DNA of 64,000 bases, taken from Gammaproteobacteria bacterium. GTDB taxonomy: Bacteria; Pseudomonadota; Gammaproteobacteria; UBA4575. Positions 17,660 to 27,122 of the stretch are shown in pieces; position 1 is the stretch's first letter, and every line of letters begins with the position of its first letter. The stretch lies in assembly GCA_014075255.1 (NCBI GenBank), contig CP046178.1, positions 196,001-260,000 on the forward strand. Direction: 5' to 3'. Below the pieces are notes generated by a model that ran no database searches, was not told the origin of the DNA, and saw only the letters and a list, made by a program, of their open reading frames with translations. The translations under genes were made by a program, and so were the position numbers.

Positions 17660-17686
17660 TAAAGAGTTTCATTCTTTAGCCGATAA
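17660..17686 (+). promoter_or_regulatory. sigma-28-type promoter for the type I secretion operon
   Basis: TAAA at 17660-17663, exactly 15 bases, then a perfect GCCGATAA at 17679-17686. It is as good as the flagellin promoter of this window and lies 86 bases before the first ABC exporter gene. Confidence 0.8.
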
Positions 17687-17772
17687 ATATTCATAGATCT
17701 AGAGCATGCTCACTCACAAGGTTGTGGTGGGCTGTATACGTATGAAGTTATTTAAAGGTTAAGAAGACAAGA

Positions 17773-19533
17773 ATGGATCAACTGAAAATGACAGAAAACA
17801 TTTCTGTTAATGATTCAAACCAAACTAATCATAAAGTTCCTACTGCATGGAAGCGTTGGGATGTTTTGCTCGCGTCGTTATTTATAAATTTAACAACATT
17901 AGCTTTACCTTTAGTGATTCTGCAAGTTTATGATCGCATTCTGCCAAATCAAGCAACCGATACTTTTTCTTTATTAGTATTCGGATTATTAGCTGCTGCG
18001 ATATTGGACGGGGTTTTACGTGTTGCACGATCAGCCATCCTTACTTGGAAAGGCGTGCAATATGAACATACTGAAGGAATACATTCTATAGAAAGAATAG
18101 TTCATTCAGATCTTGTGAAGTTTGAAAGTGATTCCATTGGTTCTTACTTAGATAAAATGGAAAGTCTTAAAAAAGTTCGAGAATTTTATTCTGGGCAAAA
18201 TATCTTAATGTTGGTTGACCTACCATTTGTTTTAGTTTTTCTATGTTTGATATTTGTGTTTGCAGGAAAAATGGTGCTAATCCCCGTAACTGTTATTGGG
18301 ATCTTTGTGATAATTTCATATTTTACTGGAAAAAAATTAAAACTAGCATTAGAGCAAAGGTCTTCTGCGGATCAACGTAGACAAGATTTTCTAATTGAAA
18401 TTCTGCAAGGTATACATACAGTCAAAGCGATGGCAATGGAAGCTTTGATGTTAAGAAGGTACGAAAGATTGCAGTCTCAGTCTGCATCTAGTGTTTATGA
18501 AGTGAGTCGAATTAACAGCATTGTATCTGGTTTAGGTGCAACTTTTTCGCAAATCGTAATGATTAGTTTTGTAGGGATTGGAAGTATCTATGTTGTTTCG
18601 GGAGAATTAACAGTGGGCGCGTTAGCAGCAGGCACTATGCTTTCAGGAAGAGTGCTTCAGCCAGCATTAAAAGCAATGGGATTATGGACACAGGTACAAG
18701 CTGTAAATATTGCTGGCGACAAAGTGAAGGAGATGTTGTCGTTACCATTAGAGGCATTAAAAGAAAATTCATTACCCGTAACGTTAAAAGGTGAAATTGA
18801 ATTACGAGACGTGCATTTTAAGCATGAAGGTTGTGATGTTGAGTTATTGTCAGGGATCTCATTAAATGTACAGCCTGGAGAAGCCATTGGAATCATTGGT
18901 GCAAATGGTGTGGGTAAAACTACATTAATTAATTTAGTTATGGGATTTGTAAATCCAACTCAAGGTGAAGTGCTACTTGATGGTAAAAATATTAAAACGT
19001 TAGATGGTTCATCAGTGCGTGCACAAACAGCTCTTATGCCTCAACAAGGGACAATTTATGAAGGCACAATACTTGACAATTTAACTTTGTTTCGTGAAGG
19101 GTATGCAGTAGATCAAGCTATAGAACTTTCTGAAATGTTTGGTTTAACTAAGGCGATCACTAAGTTGCCCAATGGACTAGATACGCGTATTGGTGGTGCA
19201 AATGTAGACTCTATTCCAGCGGGTGTACGTCAACAAATTATTTTAGTGCGATCATTGATTGGTGACGCCATATATGGCGAACCTAAAGTATTGTTATTTG
19301 ATGATGCTAATTCATGCTTAGACTTTGGTAATGAAGCTCGCTTACATAAGTATTTGCAAGAAAATCATAAAGGCCTAACGATGATCATTATTTCTCATCG
19401 GCCTTCACTATTAGCTATATGTGACAGACATTTCGAGCTAGCGAATGGCGTCCTAAATAGTATGCAGTTTAAATTGGCTAAAAAAGATTTGAAGAAATCT
19501 CATTCTTCACTTGATCAGGCGGTAAATCAATAG
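17773..19533 (+). CDS. type I secretion ABC exporter subunit with degenerate nucleotide-binding domain
   Basis: The 586-residue protein has an ABC exporter membrane domain (about residues 30-320; VLLASLFINLTTLALPLVIL begins the first helix) and an ATPase domain (about 335-560). Walker A is GANGVGKT at 376-383. The signature region reads SIPAGVRQQ instead of LSGGQ. Walker B ends FDDA, so the catalytic Glu is Asp511. The switch His is in IISHRPS. There is no N-terminal C39 domain. The Glu-to-Asp change is typical of the inactive site in heterodimeric ABC exporters, and the next gene is a second, larger exporter subunit. Probable role: export of the two RTX proteins upstream. It starts a three-gene operon. 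Confidence 0.9.
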   Translation: MDQLKMTENISVNDSNQTNHKVPTAWKRWDVLLASLFINLTTLALPLVILQVYDRILPNQATDTFSLLVFGLLAAAILDGVLRVARSAILTWKGVQYEHTEGIHSIERIVHSDLVKFESDSIGSYLDKMESLKKVREFYSGQNILMLVDLPFVLVFLCLIFVFAGKMVLIPVTVIGIFVIISYFTGKKLKLALEQRSSADQRRQDFLIEILQGIHTVKAMAMEALMLRRYERLQSQSASSVYEVSRINSIVSGLGATFSQIVMISFVGIGSIYVVSGELTVGALAAGTMLSGRVLQPALKAMGLWTQVQAVNIAGDKVKEMLSLPLEALKENSLPVTLKGEIELRDVHFKHEGCDVELLSGISLNVQPGEAIGIIGANGVGKTTLINLVMGFVNPTQGEVLLDGKNIKTLDGSSVRAQTALMPQQGTIYEGTILDNLTLFREGYAVDQAIELSEMFGLTKAITKLPNGLDTRIGGANVDSIPAGVRQQIILVRSLIGDAIYGEPKVLLFDDANSCLDFGNEARLHKYLQENHKGLTMIIISHRPSLLAICDRHFELANGVLNSMQFKLAKKDLKKSHSSLDQAVNQ

Positions 19534-19541
19534 GTGAAAAT

Positions 19542-21731
19542 ATGAGTGTTACTGCTGAAGATATTAAGAAATTGGCAGATGAGAAGCGCTTACCGCTTTC
19601 TGAGCGTTTAGCCAATGCAATTCGCAATAGTGCTTTTAATAAAGCGGCCGAAATTTCACCTTATGCGGCATGTATTATGCCTATACTTTCAGAATTAGGG
19701 TGGCGGTCGTATAAACGTGAATTAATTGAAGCGATCCCACACTTTGCCAATCATTTGGACTTGGTTGATTTACGTAATATGTTAGTCACTTTGGGATATG
19801 AAAGTGACGAGAAAAAAACATCGGTTGAAAAGTTAAATTCATCATTATTACCATGTTTGTTTGAATCTAAATCGGGTGGAATTTATGTAATAACAAAAAA
19901 ATCTGGAAATGAAGTAACGTATTTTGATGCTCATGAGAATGATTATCGTACTGGTGACTTATTGAATGAAAAAGGTACTGCATATTTGTTTACTGATATG
20001 CATCCTACCCATGCAATGACAGGGCAGGAACAATCTGCAGATCAATGGTTTGTCCAGATATTAAAAAGATTTCGTAAGCTGGTTAAACATTTAGTAGCAA
20101 TGACGTTTATGTTGAATATTATTGCTATGTTTGTACCGCTTTTTATAATGGTGGTGTATGACAACGTAATTGGCGCAAGATCAACCCATACAATTCCTTT
20201 TTTGATGGTAGGAATTGGTATTGCGCTTTGCTGTGAATTGATATTTCGCTTGGTGCGCTCAAAAACACTGGGTCTATTAGCGGGCCGGCTAGACTATATA
20301 ATTGGTGTTGAAACGTTTAAAAAAATTCTTTCTTTACCACCTGCATTAACAGAACGTTCAACAGTAATTTCACAATTGTCTCGCCTGAGACAGTTTGAAT
20401 CCATACGTGACTTTTTCACGGGTCCAAGTGCAACCTTATTCTTGGAGTTACCATTTGTATTGCTTTTCATAGGCTTATTGTTTTTATTAGGTGGAAGTAT
20501 TGCGTACATTCCTATTGTTATGATCGCAATATATACGCTCTTTGGATGGTTGTGGTTTCCAAGTTTAAATAAAAAACTTGTGCATGCAGGTCATGCACGT
20601 TCAGCAAGACAGCGAATGTTAATGGAAACATTTTCAGGGCTGCGCGAACTTAAAGCCTTAGGTGCAGAAGGTGCTTGGTTAGAACTGTATCGAGAAGCTT
20701 CAGGGGAGGCGATGACGCGGACATTTAAGACTTCAACTAGTCATGCGCTAATAAATAGTGTTGCACAGTCATTAATGACAATCGCTGGTGTTTCAGTATT
20801 AACTTTAGGCACCTTAAAAGTAATGAATGGTGATATGACCATTGGTGCATTGATCGCAGTTATGGCATTGATTTGGCGAGTGCTTTCTCCATTGCAAGGT
20901 GTGTGTTTAGCCATGTTACAAATCGATCAAATCTCACAAAGTATTAAGCAACTAAATCAGTTGATGCGTGTTCCTTCTGAGAGAAATAGTTATAAAGCTG
21001 GATTGATCATGCCAAAAATATCCGGGAAAGTTACTTTTGATCGAGTTACATTCCGCTATGGTCAAAATGAAGATCCTGCTTTGATCGGTGCATCTTTTGA
21101 TATTAATCCTGGAGAATTTGTTGCCATAGTGGGTGGCAATGGATCTGGAAAATCTACAGTTTTGAAATTAGTAGCAGGAATGTATCGAGCTCAAGCAGGA
21201 ATGTTGTCAATAGATGATACCGATGTACGTCAAATGAATGCTACTGATTTACGTCGCGTAATTGCATATATGCCTCAAAAAGCTAGTTTGTTTTATGGAA
21301 CCATTGGACAAAACATCCGATTGAATCAACCTTTGGCTACCGATAAGGAATTAATTAAGGCTGCAGATCAAGCAGGAATATTGTCTGCACTTAATAAGTT
21401 ACCAAAAGGGTTTGAAACTTTGGTCGGTGATCATACTACTTCACGATTACCGTCTGGATTAGTTAATGGTATTTGTTTGGCTCGCTCATATATCCGACAA
21501 GCACCTATATTTTTAATGGATGAGCCTGGTACTTCTTTAGACAAGATAACGGATCAGAATTTAATGGATCATTTAGAAAAAATGCGTGGTAAGCAAACTG
21601 TATTAATGGTGAGTCACAGACCTTCGCATATCAGACTTGCAGATCGTGCCATTGTAATGGTCAATGGCATGGTTGCACATGTGGGGACACCTGGGGAAGC
21701 AATTAAATATCTAACGGAGATGCAAAGATGA
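19542..21731 (+). CDS. type I secretion ABC exporter subunit with N-terminal C39-like domain
   Basis: This 729-residue subunit has an N-terminal region of about 150 residues resembling the peptidase-like, non-catalytic C39 domain of HlyB/LapB-type exporters (AACIMPILSELGWRSYKREL; no catalytic Cys seen in place). The membrane domain (about 170-460) and ATPase domain follow. Walker A is GGNGSGKS from residue 531. Walker B ends MDEP with Glu661 intact, the switch His is in MVSHRPSH, and the signature is altered (LPSGLVNG). It begins eight bases after the first subunit and overlaps the HlyD gene by four bases, so the three are one translation-coupled operon. It is likely the partner that hydrolyses ATP in a heterodimer. 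Confidence 0.92.
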   Translation: MSVTAEDIKKLADEKRLPLSERLANAIRNSAFNKAAEISPYAACIMPILSELGWRSYKRELIEAIPHFANHLDLVDLRNMLVTLGYESDEKKTSVEKLNSSLLPCLFESKSGGIYVITKKSGNEVTYFDAHENDYRTGDLLNEKGTAYLFTDMHPTHAMTGQEQSADQWFVQILKRFRKLVKHLVAMTFMLNIIAMFVPLFIMVVYDNVIGARSTHTIPFLMVGIGIALCCELIFRLVRSKTLGLLAGRLDYIIGVETFKKILSLPPALTERSTVISQLSRLRQFESIRDFFTGPSATLFLELPFVLLFIGLLFLLGGSIAYIPIVMIAIYTLFGWLWFPSLNKKLVHAGHARSARQRMLMETFSGLRELKALGAEGAWLELYREASGEAMTRTFKTSTSHALINSVAQSLMTIAGVSVLTLGTLKVMNGDMTIGALIAVMALIWRVLSPLQGVCLAMLQIDQISQSIKQLNQLMRVPSERNSYKAGLIMPKISGKVTFDRVTFRYGQNEDPALIGASFDINPGEFVAIVGGNGSGKSTVLKLVAGMYRAQAGMLSIDDTDVRQMNATDLRRVIAYMPQKASLFYGTIGQNIRLNQPLATDKELIKAADQAGILSALNKLPKGFETLVGDHTTSRLPSGLVNGICLARSYIRQAPIFLMDEPGTSLDKITDQNLMDHLEKMRGKQTVLMVSHRPSHIRLADRAIVMVNGMVAHVGTPGEAIKYLTEMQR

Positions 21732-23083
21732 CTGAAGAAAGCATATCTTTATCCGACAAAGTTAAATCTGAAGTGCCAAGAGCGCGTGCGCGTTTTATTG
21801 CACAATCAATTCAACTTGAGGAATCAGATGCACCTGGTGCGGTAAGTATTGGAATTATAACCATAGCATTTCTATGTGTCGCTATCGTAATTTGGGCCTA
21901 TGTTACTCCCGTTAATGAAGTGGCAGTAACGTCTGGTGAGGTGGTGCCAAGTGGCCATAATCATGTAGTGCAGCACTTAGAGGGTGGTATTGTAAAAGAA
22001 ATATTTGTTAATGATGGTGAGATAGTAGAAAAGGGTGAGGTATTAGTCCATATTTCACCTATTGCTTCAAAATCTGATCTGCAACAGATCGAAGCACGTC
22101 ATGCAATATTAAAACTTCAACTCATAAGATTAAATGCAATTCTATCTGGTGTTGAGCCTAATTTTAATCAATATAAAAAAGAATATGCAGGACTAGTTGA
22201 AAGCGAAATTAACATATATAAAGCTCAGTTAAAGAGTTATCTTGCTCAATCGAATGTTGCGCAAATAAAAATAAAACAACGCGAACAAGAATTTAAAAGA
22301 GAAAATAGCAAAGCAAAATATTTGAAGCGTGAGCTTAACGTTCTGCAACAGCAAGTCGTAATGCGAAAAGATTTAGCAGAACGAGGCTTGATCTCGAAGG
22401 TTGAATTTTTAGATAGACAAACGAATATGGCAGAAACTGAAACCCAATATCAGCAAACTTTATCAAATATTCGAGTGGCTGCTGAGTCTAAGCAAGAAGC
22501 TTATGCATCTTTTGAAGAATTAGATAGTAAGTTTAATGAAACTATTAAAAAAGAAATTGGCCAAGTTTCTGGTGAGTTAGCTGAGCTAGATAAAAATTTA
22601 ACAAAATTTCAAGATCGTGTGGCTAGATTAGAAATTAAAGCCCCAGTTTCAGGAATAATCAAAGGATTAACTATTAATACTATACAAAGTGTTATTAAGC
22701 CTGGTGAAACCATTATGGAAATTGTCCCGGCAGGTGATGTATTGATCGTAGAATCAAAAGTAGCTACAACTGATATTGGCCATGTGAGTATTGGTCAACG
22801 AGCTGAAGTTAAGGTTAACAGTTATGATCCGCATAGATTTGGTACAGTCATGGGTAAAGTAAAGCAGATTAGTGCTTCTACGTTTTTAGATGAACAACAT
22901 AACCCTTATTTCCAGACAACTATTGCTCTAGATAAAGACTTTGTAGGAAGCACTGCTGGAAAATATAGAATTATTCCGGGAATGACTGTGCAAGCAGACA
23001 TAAAGACAGGCGAGAAATCGGTACTTGATTATCTACTAAAGCCTATCTATCGAGGTTTTCAAAATGCATTCCAAGAAAGATAA
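21728..23083 (+). CDS. HlyD-family membrane fusion protein of the type I secretion system
   Basis: The 451-residue protein has one membrane helix at about residues 39-60 and a lipoyl-like half (NHVVQHLEGGIVKEIFVNDG near residue 78). A long coiled-coil hairpin (about 110-290) and a second lipoyl/beta-barrel part (APVSGIIKGLTINTIQSVIK, later GMTVQADIKTGEKSVLDYLL at the end) complete the HlyD/PrtE pattern. It links the inner-membrane ABC pair to a TolC-type outer-membrane channel. No TolC gene is in this window. It overlaps the previous stop by four bases and is convergent with the response regulator downstream. Confidence 0.93.
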   Translation: MTEESISLSDKVKSEVPRARARFIAQSIQLEESDAPGAVSIGIITIAFLCVAIVIWAYVTPVNEVAVTSGEVVPSGHNHVVQHLEGGIVKEIFVNDGEIVEKGEVLVHISPIASKSDLQQIEARHAILKLQLIRLNAILSGVEPNFNQYKKEYAGLVESEINIYKAQLKSYLAQSNVAQIKIKQREQEFKRENSKAKYLKRELNVLQQQVVMRKDLAERGLISKVEFLDRQTNMAETETQYQQTLSNIRVAAESKQEAYASFEELDSKFNETIKKEIGQVSGELAELDKNLTKFQDRVARLEIKAPVSGIIKGLTINTIQSVIKPGETIMEIVPAGDVLIVESKVATTDIGHVSIGQRAEVKVNSYDPHRFGTVMGKVKQISASTFLDEQHNPYFQTTIALDKDFVGSTAGKYRIIPGMTVQADIKTGEKSVLDYLLKPIYRGFQNAFQER

Positions 23084-23099
23084 GTGGAATTAAAATTTG

Positions 23100-23564
23100 T
23101 TAATGAATAGTGTCATTGCTTTCATTTAAGTCATGTTTTTTAAACCAAAAATTTTCAATTGATGCTACGATTTCTTTGAAGTCATCAAAATTATCTGGCT
23201 TTACAACATATGAGTTAGCATGGAGATCATAGCTCGTAGTCATATCTGATTCAGCTTCAGAACCTGATAAGATGATTATAGGTATATCTTTTAATTCATT
23301 ACTGGTCTTAATTTTTTCAAGAACTTCACGACCATCTATCTTTGGTAAACTCAAGTCTAATAAAATAAGGTCGGGACGGGGGAATTGGGTAAATTCTCCC
23401 TGTCGACTTAATATTTTTAGTGCTTCGTCACCGTCTTTGGCAACACGTAAATTATATTTAAAATGAGAGGAGCGGAATGCTTCCTTGGTAAGCAACACAT
23501 CGCCTAAATTATCTTCTATCAATAATATCTCAGCTGTTTTATTTTTGGTGTTAATTGTATTCAT
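23100..23564 (-). CDS. Rcp1-type single-domain response regulator
   Basis: The 154-residue protein is one receiver domain: acidic pair in ILLIEDNLGD, phospho-acceptor Asp in LILLDLSLPK, Ser in IIILSGSEAE and Lys in SYVVKPDNF are all in place. The extended loop after strand 3 and the LIEDN-GD start are typical of Rcp1-like partners of phytochrome-type kinases. It overlaps the kinase stop by four bases, so the two are almost certainly a cognate pair. No output domain is present, so it presumably acts on another protein. Confidence 0.9.
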   Translation of the reverse strand: MNTINTKNKTAEILLIEDNLGDVLLTKEAFRSSHFKYNLRVAKDGDEALKILSRQGEFTQFPRPDLILLDLSLPKIDGREVLEKIKTSNELKDIPIIILSGSEAESDMTTSYDLHANSYVVKPDNFDDFKEIVASIENFWFKKHDLNESNDTIH

Positions 23565-25915
23565 GCTGCTTTACCTGTTTGTGACATTATATTAGGAATA
23601 GAAACAAAAAAAGTGCTGCCAGAACCTTTTTTAGATTCTATACGTATGGTGCCTCCCATTCTGGTAATGACTTTTTTGCAAACAGCTAAGCCTATCCCAG
23701 TTCCTTTATACTCATATTTGGCATGTAACCTTTTAAAAGGTTCAAATATTTTTGCATGGTAGTCATTTTCAATACCTATGCCATTATCTGATATGCTAAT
23801 TACTAACTCGTTTGAATGCTGAAAAGTCTTTATTTCTATTATTGGTTGATTGTTTTTGTTTTGAAATTTTATTCCATTGCTTATCAGATTTTGAAATAAA
23901 CTTACTAAGCTTGCTTTATTTGCTTGGATTGTTGGTAAGTCGTGAAATAGTATGAGCGCATTTGATTCGCGTATTTGTTTTTCTAAATTAGCGTACACAT
24001 TATTTAATATATTATTTAAGTCTAGATATTCAATTTTCTCATTTTGCTTGCTTGCTTGTGCATAATCAAGCAAATCTTTGATCAATATGCGCATTTGACT
24101 TGCAGATTTTGATAATATATTTAAATATTCCGTGGCAGTATCATCTAACTCTTTCCCATAGTTTTTTTCAAAAAGACCTGTAAAGTTAGTAATCATTCGT
24201 AATGGTTCTTGAAGGTCATGCGAAGCAACGTGTGTGAAACTTTCCAATTCAGAATTGGCGTTTGTGAGTTCTTCAACAGCATCTTCTAATCTGATTTCTG
24301 TGTCATGTAGATAATCTATATATTGAGAGCGCATCATCTCGTTACCAATCCATTGAGCAATAAGCCTCACAAAAGATTTCTCTCGTTCGGAAAATGGCTT
24401 TAATCTTGGTTTGTAATCAGAAAAACTAACGGTGCCATATATCCTGCCATGCACATATAGCGGGGTTCCAATATAACAATTTATGCCAAAATCTGTGTGT
24501 TCTGATAAATAGTTAAGATTTGAATTTGCCACATTGTACGCAGCGACCATATCATTTAACTCTATGGTATGAGAGCAAAATGTTTCGCTTAGATTGTAAA
24601 TAGATTCAGTGTTGATTTTATATTTGTCTGGGCACTGACAGTAAGTCACTGAAGATTTTTCATCTATAATATTGCAAATAATTCCGCAATCTAAATCTAA
24701 ATAACTCAGCCCTTCCTTGAGAATTGTATTAATTTTATGATTCAGTGAAAGAGCTGCATCTGCGCTAACTAAATAAAGCGAATTCATGAAATGTTCATTG
24801 GCTTTACGATTAGAGATATCTACATAGTAGCCCACCATGCGAGTCGCTTTTCCGTCTTCATCTCGTACAGCTTGACCACGAACCCGCATCCAAATGTATT
24901 CACCATTTTCCCGACGTAGTCTTCCTTCAACATCGTATTCAGTGTTAAATTTTAAGTGCGAGGTTAGAGATAATTGTGCAGCTTCTTTATCTGCAGGGTG
25001 TGTGCGTTCGCTAAACCAAGCAAGGCTTGGTTTGAAATTACTTTCGTTAATACCTAATAGTTCTATGAGACTTGATGAGCAATAAAAATCATTTGTAATT
25101 ATATCCCAATCAACTAATCCAACTCTGGTGCCTTGCAATGCAAGATCATATCGTTCGGTATTTTCACGAAGTTTCTTTTTGGAGGCGTATAAATCTGTAA
25201 ATAGTTGATTGAGCGTTATAGCAACAGTGCCGATTTCATCATTAGTTGATATGGGGATTGGGGAAAACTCATTATTTGAGTCATTACTAATTAAGGATGT
25301 ATTGATTAATTCTAATGGCCGAAATATATATTTGTTCGTTAAAAAATACACTAACCCAATAGCAAAAATGGTCGTTAAAATTAAATAAATGGAAGTACTC
25401 AAAATTTGTTTTTGCAATAGTATGCGGGTTTTATAGGTATCAAAAATAACGCCTACCGACGCTTTGGTAAACTGACCATTGCTAAATTTATTCTCTAACC
25501 AGATAGATGAAATTGCTGTGTACTGATCAGTGTTGGCATCAAAGTTAAAAGATTGATTATCTTTAAAGTTTGAAAATATTTCATTCGATGGTAACCCAAT
25601 TAGTGCAGCTTTGTTTGATGCAATTACGGTGGGGGGCTCATTAATTCTTACAATAATAAGCTTTATGTCGCGATTAGCTGCTAAAGTGTTAACACCTTTG
25701 ATTAGTGCGGGAGATTCACCTGAGGTCTGAGCCATATAGTCAATGATGTCAATGATTTCTACTGCACGAGTATTCAGATTTTCAGAGAGGTTATTGCTAA
25801 ACACCCTGTACATAAGAGCGCAAATAATAAGAACAGCAATAATAAATATAAACAAAAAAGATAAAATTATACGTTTTTGAGAAGAGGTCTTATAATTTTT
25901 ACTTACAACACTCAT
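23561..25915 (-). CDS. membrane sensor histidine kinase (periplasmic sensor-HAMP-PAS-GAF-HisKA-HATPase)
   Basis: The 784-residue kinase has a membrane helix at about 16-38, a periplasmic stretch of about 130 residues, a second helix (about 168-190) and a HAMP linker. A PAS domain (YDVEGRLRRENGEYIWMRVR, then VGYYVDISNRK) and a GAF-like domain (about 385-525) follow. In the dimerisation domain the phospho-accepting His566 lies in VASHDLQEPLR, the form found in phytochrome-like kinases. The ATPase domain has ISDNGIGIEND and GTGIGLAVCKK. It lies 12 bases after the substrate-binding protein gene and overlaps its response regulator, forming a sensor operon. The ligand is unknown. Confidence 0.92.
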   Translation of the reverse strand: MSVVSKNYKTSSQKRIILSFLFIFIIAVLIICALMYRVFSNNLSENLNTRAVEIIDIIDYMAQTSGESPALIKGVNTLAANRDIKLIIVRINEPPTVIASNKAALIGLPSNEIFSNFKDNQSFNFDANTDQYTAISSIWLENKFSNGQFTKASVGVIFDTYKTRILLQKQILSTSIYLILTTIFAIGLVYFLTNKYIFRPLELINTSLISNDSNNEFSPIPISTNDEIGTVAITLNQLFTDLYASKKKLRENTERYDLALQGTRVGLVDWDIITNDFYCSSSLIELLGINESNFKPSLAWFSERTHPADKEAAQLSLTSHLKFNTEYDVEGRLRRENGEYIWMRVRGQAVRDEDGKATRMVGYYVDISNRKANEHFMNSLYLVSADAALSLNHKINTILKEGLSYLDLDCGIICNIIDEKSSVTYCQCPDKYKINTESIYNLSETFCSHTIELNDMVAAYNVANSNLNYLSEHTDFGINCYIGTPLYVHGRIYGTVSFSDYKPRLKPFSEREKSFVRLIAQWIGNEMMRSQYIDYLHDTEIRLEDAVEELTNANSELESFTHVASHDLQEPLRMITNFTGLFEKNYGKELDDTATEYLNILSKSASQMRILIKDLLDYAQASKQNEKIEYLDLNNILNNVYANLEKQIRESNALILFHDLPTIQANKASLVSLFQNLISNGIKFQNKNNQPIIEIKTFQHSNELVISISDNGIGIENDYHAKIFEPFKRLHAKYEYKGTGIGLAVCKKVITRMGGTIRIESKKGSGSTFFVSIPNIMSQTGKAA

Positions 25916-25927
25916 TACTATTATTGC

Positions 25928-26917
25928 TTAATCTAAATTACTATTAAATATGAACTGCGAATAATCTATTTTCGAAGTATCTAAGTGCATAAATACAACA
26001 TCGCCAGTTTTAACTAAATTATCTTGGACAATACCATCTTCATTAAAATATTGATCTTGCTCGTCTGAGCCAACTAAATGAATTAGACTCATTGAGTTTT
26101 TAAATTCTTCAATTGTTATCGGAAGTCGTTCAGTTAAAGTTCTATATGAGTCTTCATTATTGTTTTCAACATATTCAAGAGTATCTTTCCAGGCTTGTAA
26201 AAATTGTTTTTGTAATCCTGGGTTATTAATAAGCACTTGTTTATTGATAGCGATTACATCTAGTAATTTTTGAGGAATCTGGGAGCTGTCAAATAGTGTA
26301 TTTACATCAAGTTGTTTTTTTATGGCAATAGAGACAGGAGTGTATGAAGTAATGGCATCAACTTTGCCAGTTTTTAATGCTCTAGGTAATTTATGTAATT
26401 CCATAGGGATTAATACTACTTCTGAATATTTTATATCATTTATTTCTAGTGCCCGACTAACAAGATAGGAGCTAAAACTTCCTGCTTCTACGCCAATTTT
26501 TTTACCTTTAAGGTCTTTTAAGTTTTTAAATTGTTTAGATGCAAGGATTTCATCTGCACCATTTGAGTAGTCTATTACGGCAATGGTCTGGGCTATTTGT
26601 TCAGAATATTTGTGTGCTTCTAATACCTCTACTAATGTGGCCGCCATGCCATCTACTTTTCCACGCTCAAATGCACGACGTACTTCTGCTAACGAACTGA
26701 GCTCGACCAGTTCAATATCTATACCTGCTTGTTTGAAAAAACCTTGTTTATGCGTAATAAATAAATATTCGAAACCTGGCCATTGAGTGATACCAATACG
26801 AATTGTCTCTTGCTTGTTTTCATATGGATTGAAAGATAAATAAACAAATAGCAGTAAGGTGCCTGCAATCAGTAAAAATGAAATAATGTTTCTTTTGCCC
26901 GAAAAATTCTGTGACAT
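25928..26917 (-). CDS. NMT1/SsuA-like periplasmic substrate-binding protein, probably a sensor component
   Basis: The product (329 residues from the ATG at 26917; a TTG at 26941 adds eight) has an uncleaved-looking signal anchor (ISFLLIAGTLLLFVYLSF). It then has a SsuA/ThiY-like binding fold: IRIGITQWPGFEYLFITHKQ, GFFKQAGIDIELVELSSLAE and the hinge GKKIGVEAGSFSSYLVSRAL. Such proteins normally feed an ABC importer for nitrate, sulfonates or thiamine precursors. Here no permease or ATPase gene is adjacent, and a histidine kinase follows 12 bases later. It more likely presents a ligand to that kinase. The ligand cannot be told from sequence. Confidence 0.82.
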   Translation of the reverse strand: MSQNFSGKRNIISFLLIAGTLLLFVYLSFNPYENKQETIRIGITQWPGFEYLFITHKQGFFKQAGIDIELVELSSLAEVRRAFERGKVDGMAATLVEVLEAHKYSEQIAQTIAVIDYSNGADEILASKQFKNLKDLKGKKIGVEAGSFSSYLVSRALEINDIKYSEVVLIPMELHKLPRALKTGKVDAITSYTPVSIAIKKQLDVNTLFDSSQIPQKLLDVIAINKQVLINNPGLQKQFLQAWKDTLEYVENNNEDSYRTLTERLPITIEEFKNSMSLIHLVGSDEQDQYFNEDGIVQDNLVKTGDVVFMHLDTSKIDYSQFIFNSNLD

Positions 26918-26951
26918 GTGTACAAATTTTATGAATATCAATAAATAATAA

Positions 26952-26981
26952 ATTTAAATGTCAATTTAACGACATTTAAAT
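26952..26981. promoter_or_regulatory. perfect inverted repeat upstream of the sensor operon
   Basis: ATTTAAATGTC at 26952-26962 and its exact complement GACATTTAAAT at 26971-26981 are separated by eight bases. It lies 35 bases upstream of the ATG at 26917, the usual place for an operator. The bound protein is unknown. Confidence 0.6.
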
Positions 26982-27122
26982 GGATCGTTTAAGATAACAG
27001 AAAAAAGTATGTACTTTTATAAACAATGATTAAAGATTTAAGTAGTCAATATTTTGACACTCATTGCGCTGCACTAGTGTTTTATTAAAAAAACGAAAGC
27101 CTATCTAATTTAGCAAATAGTT

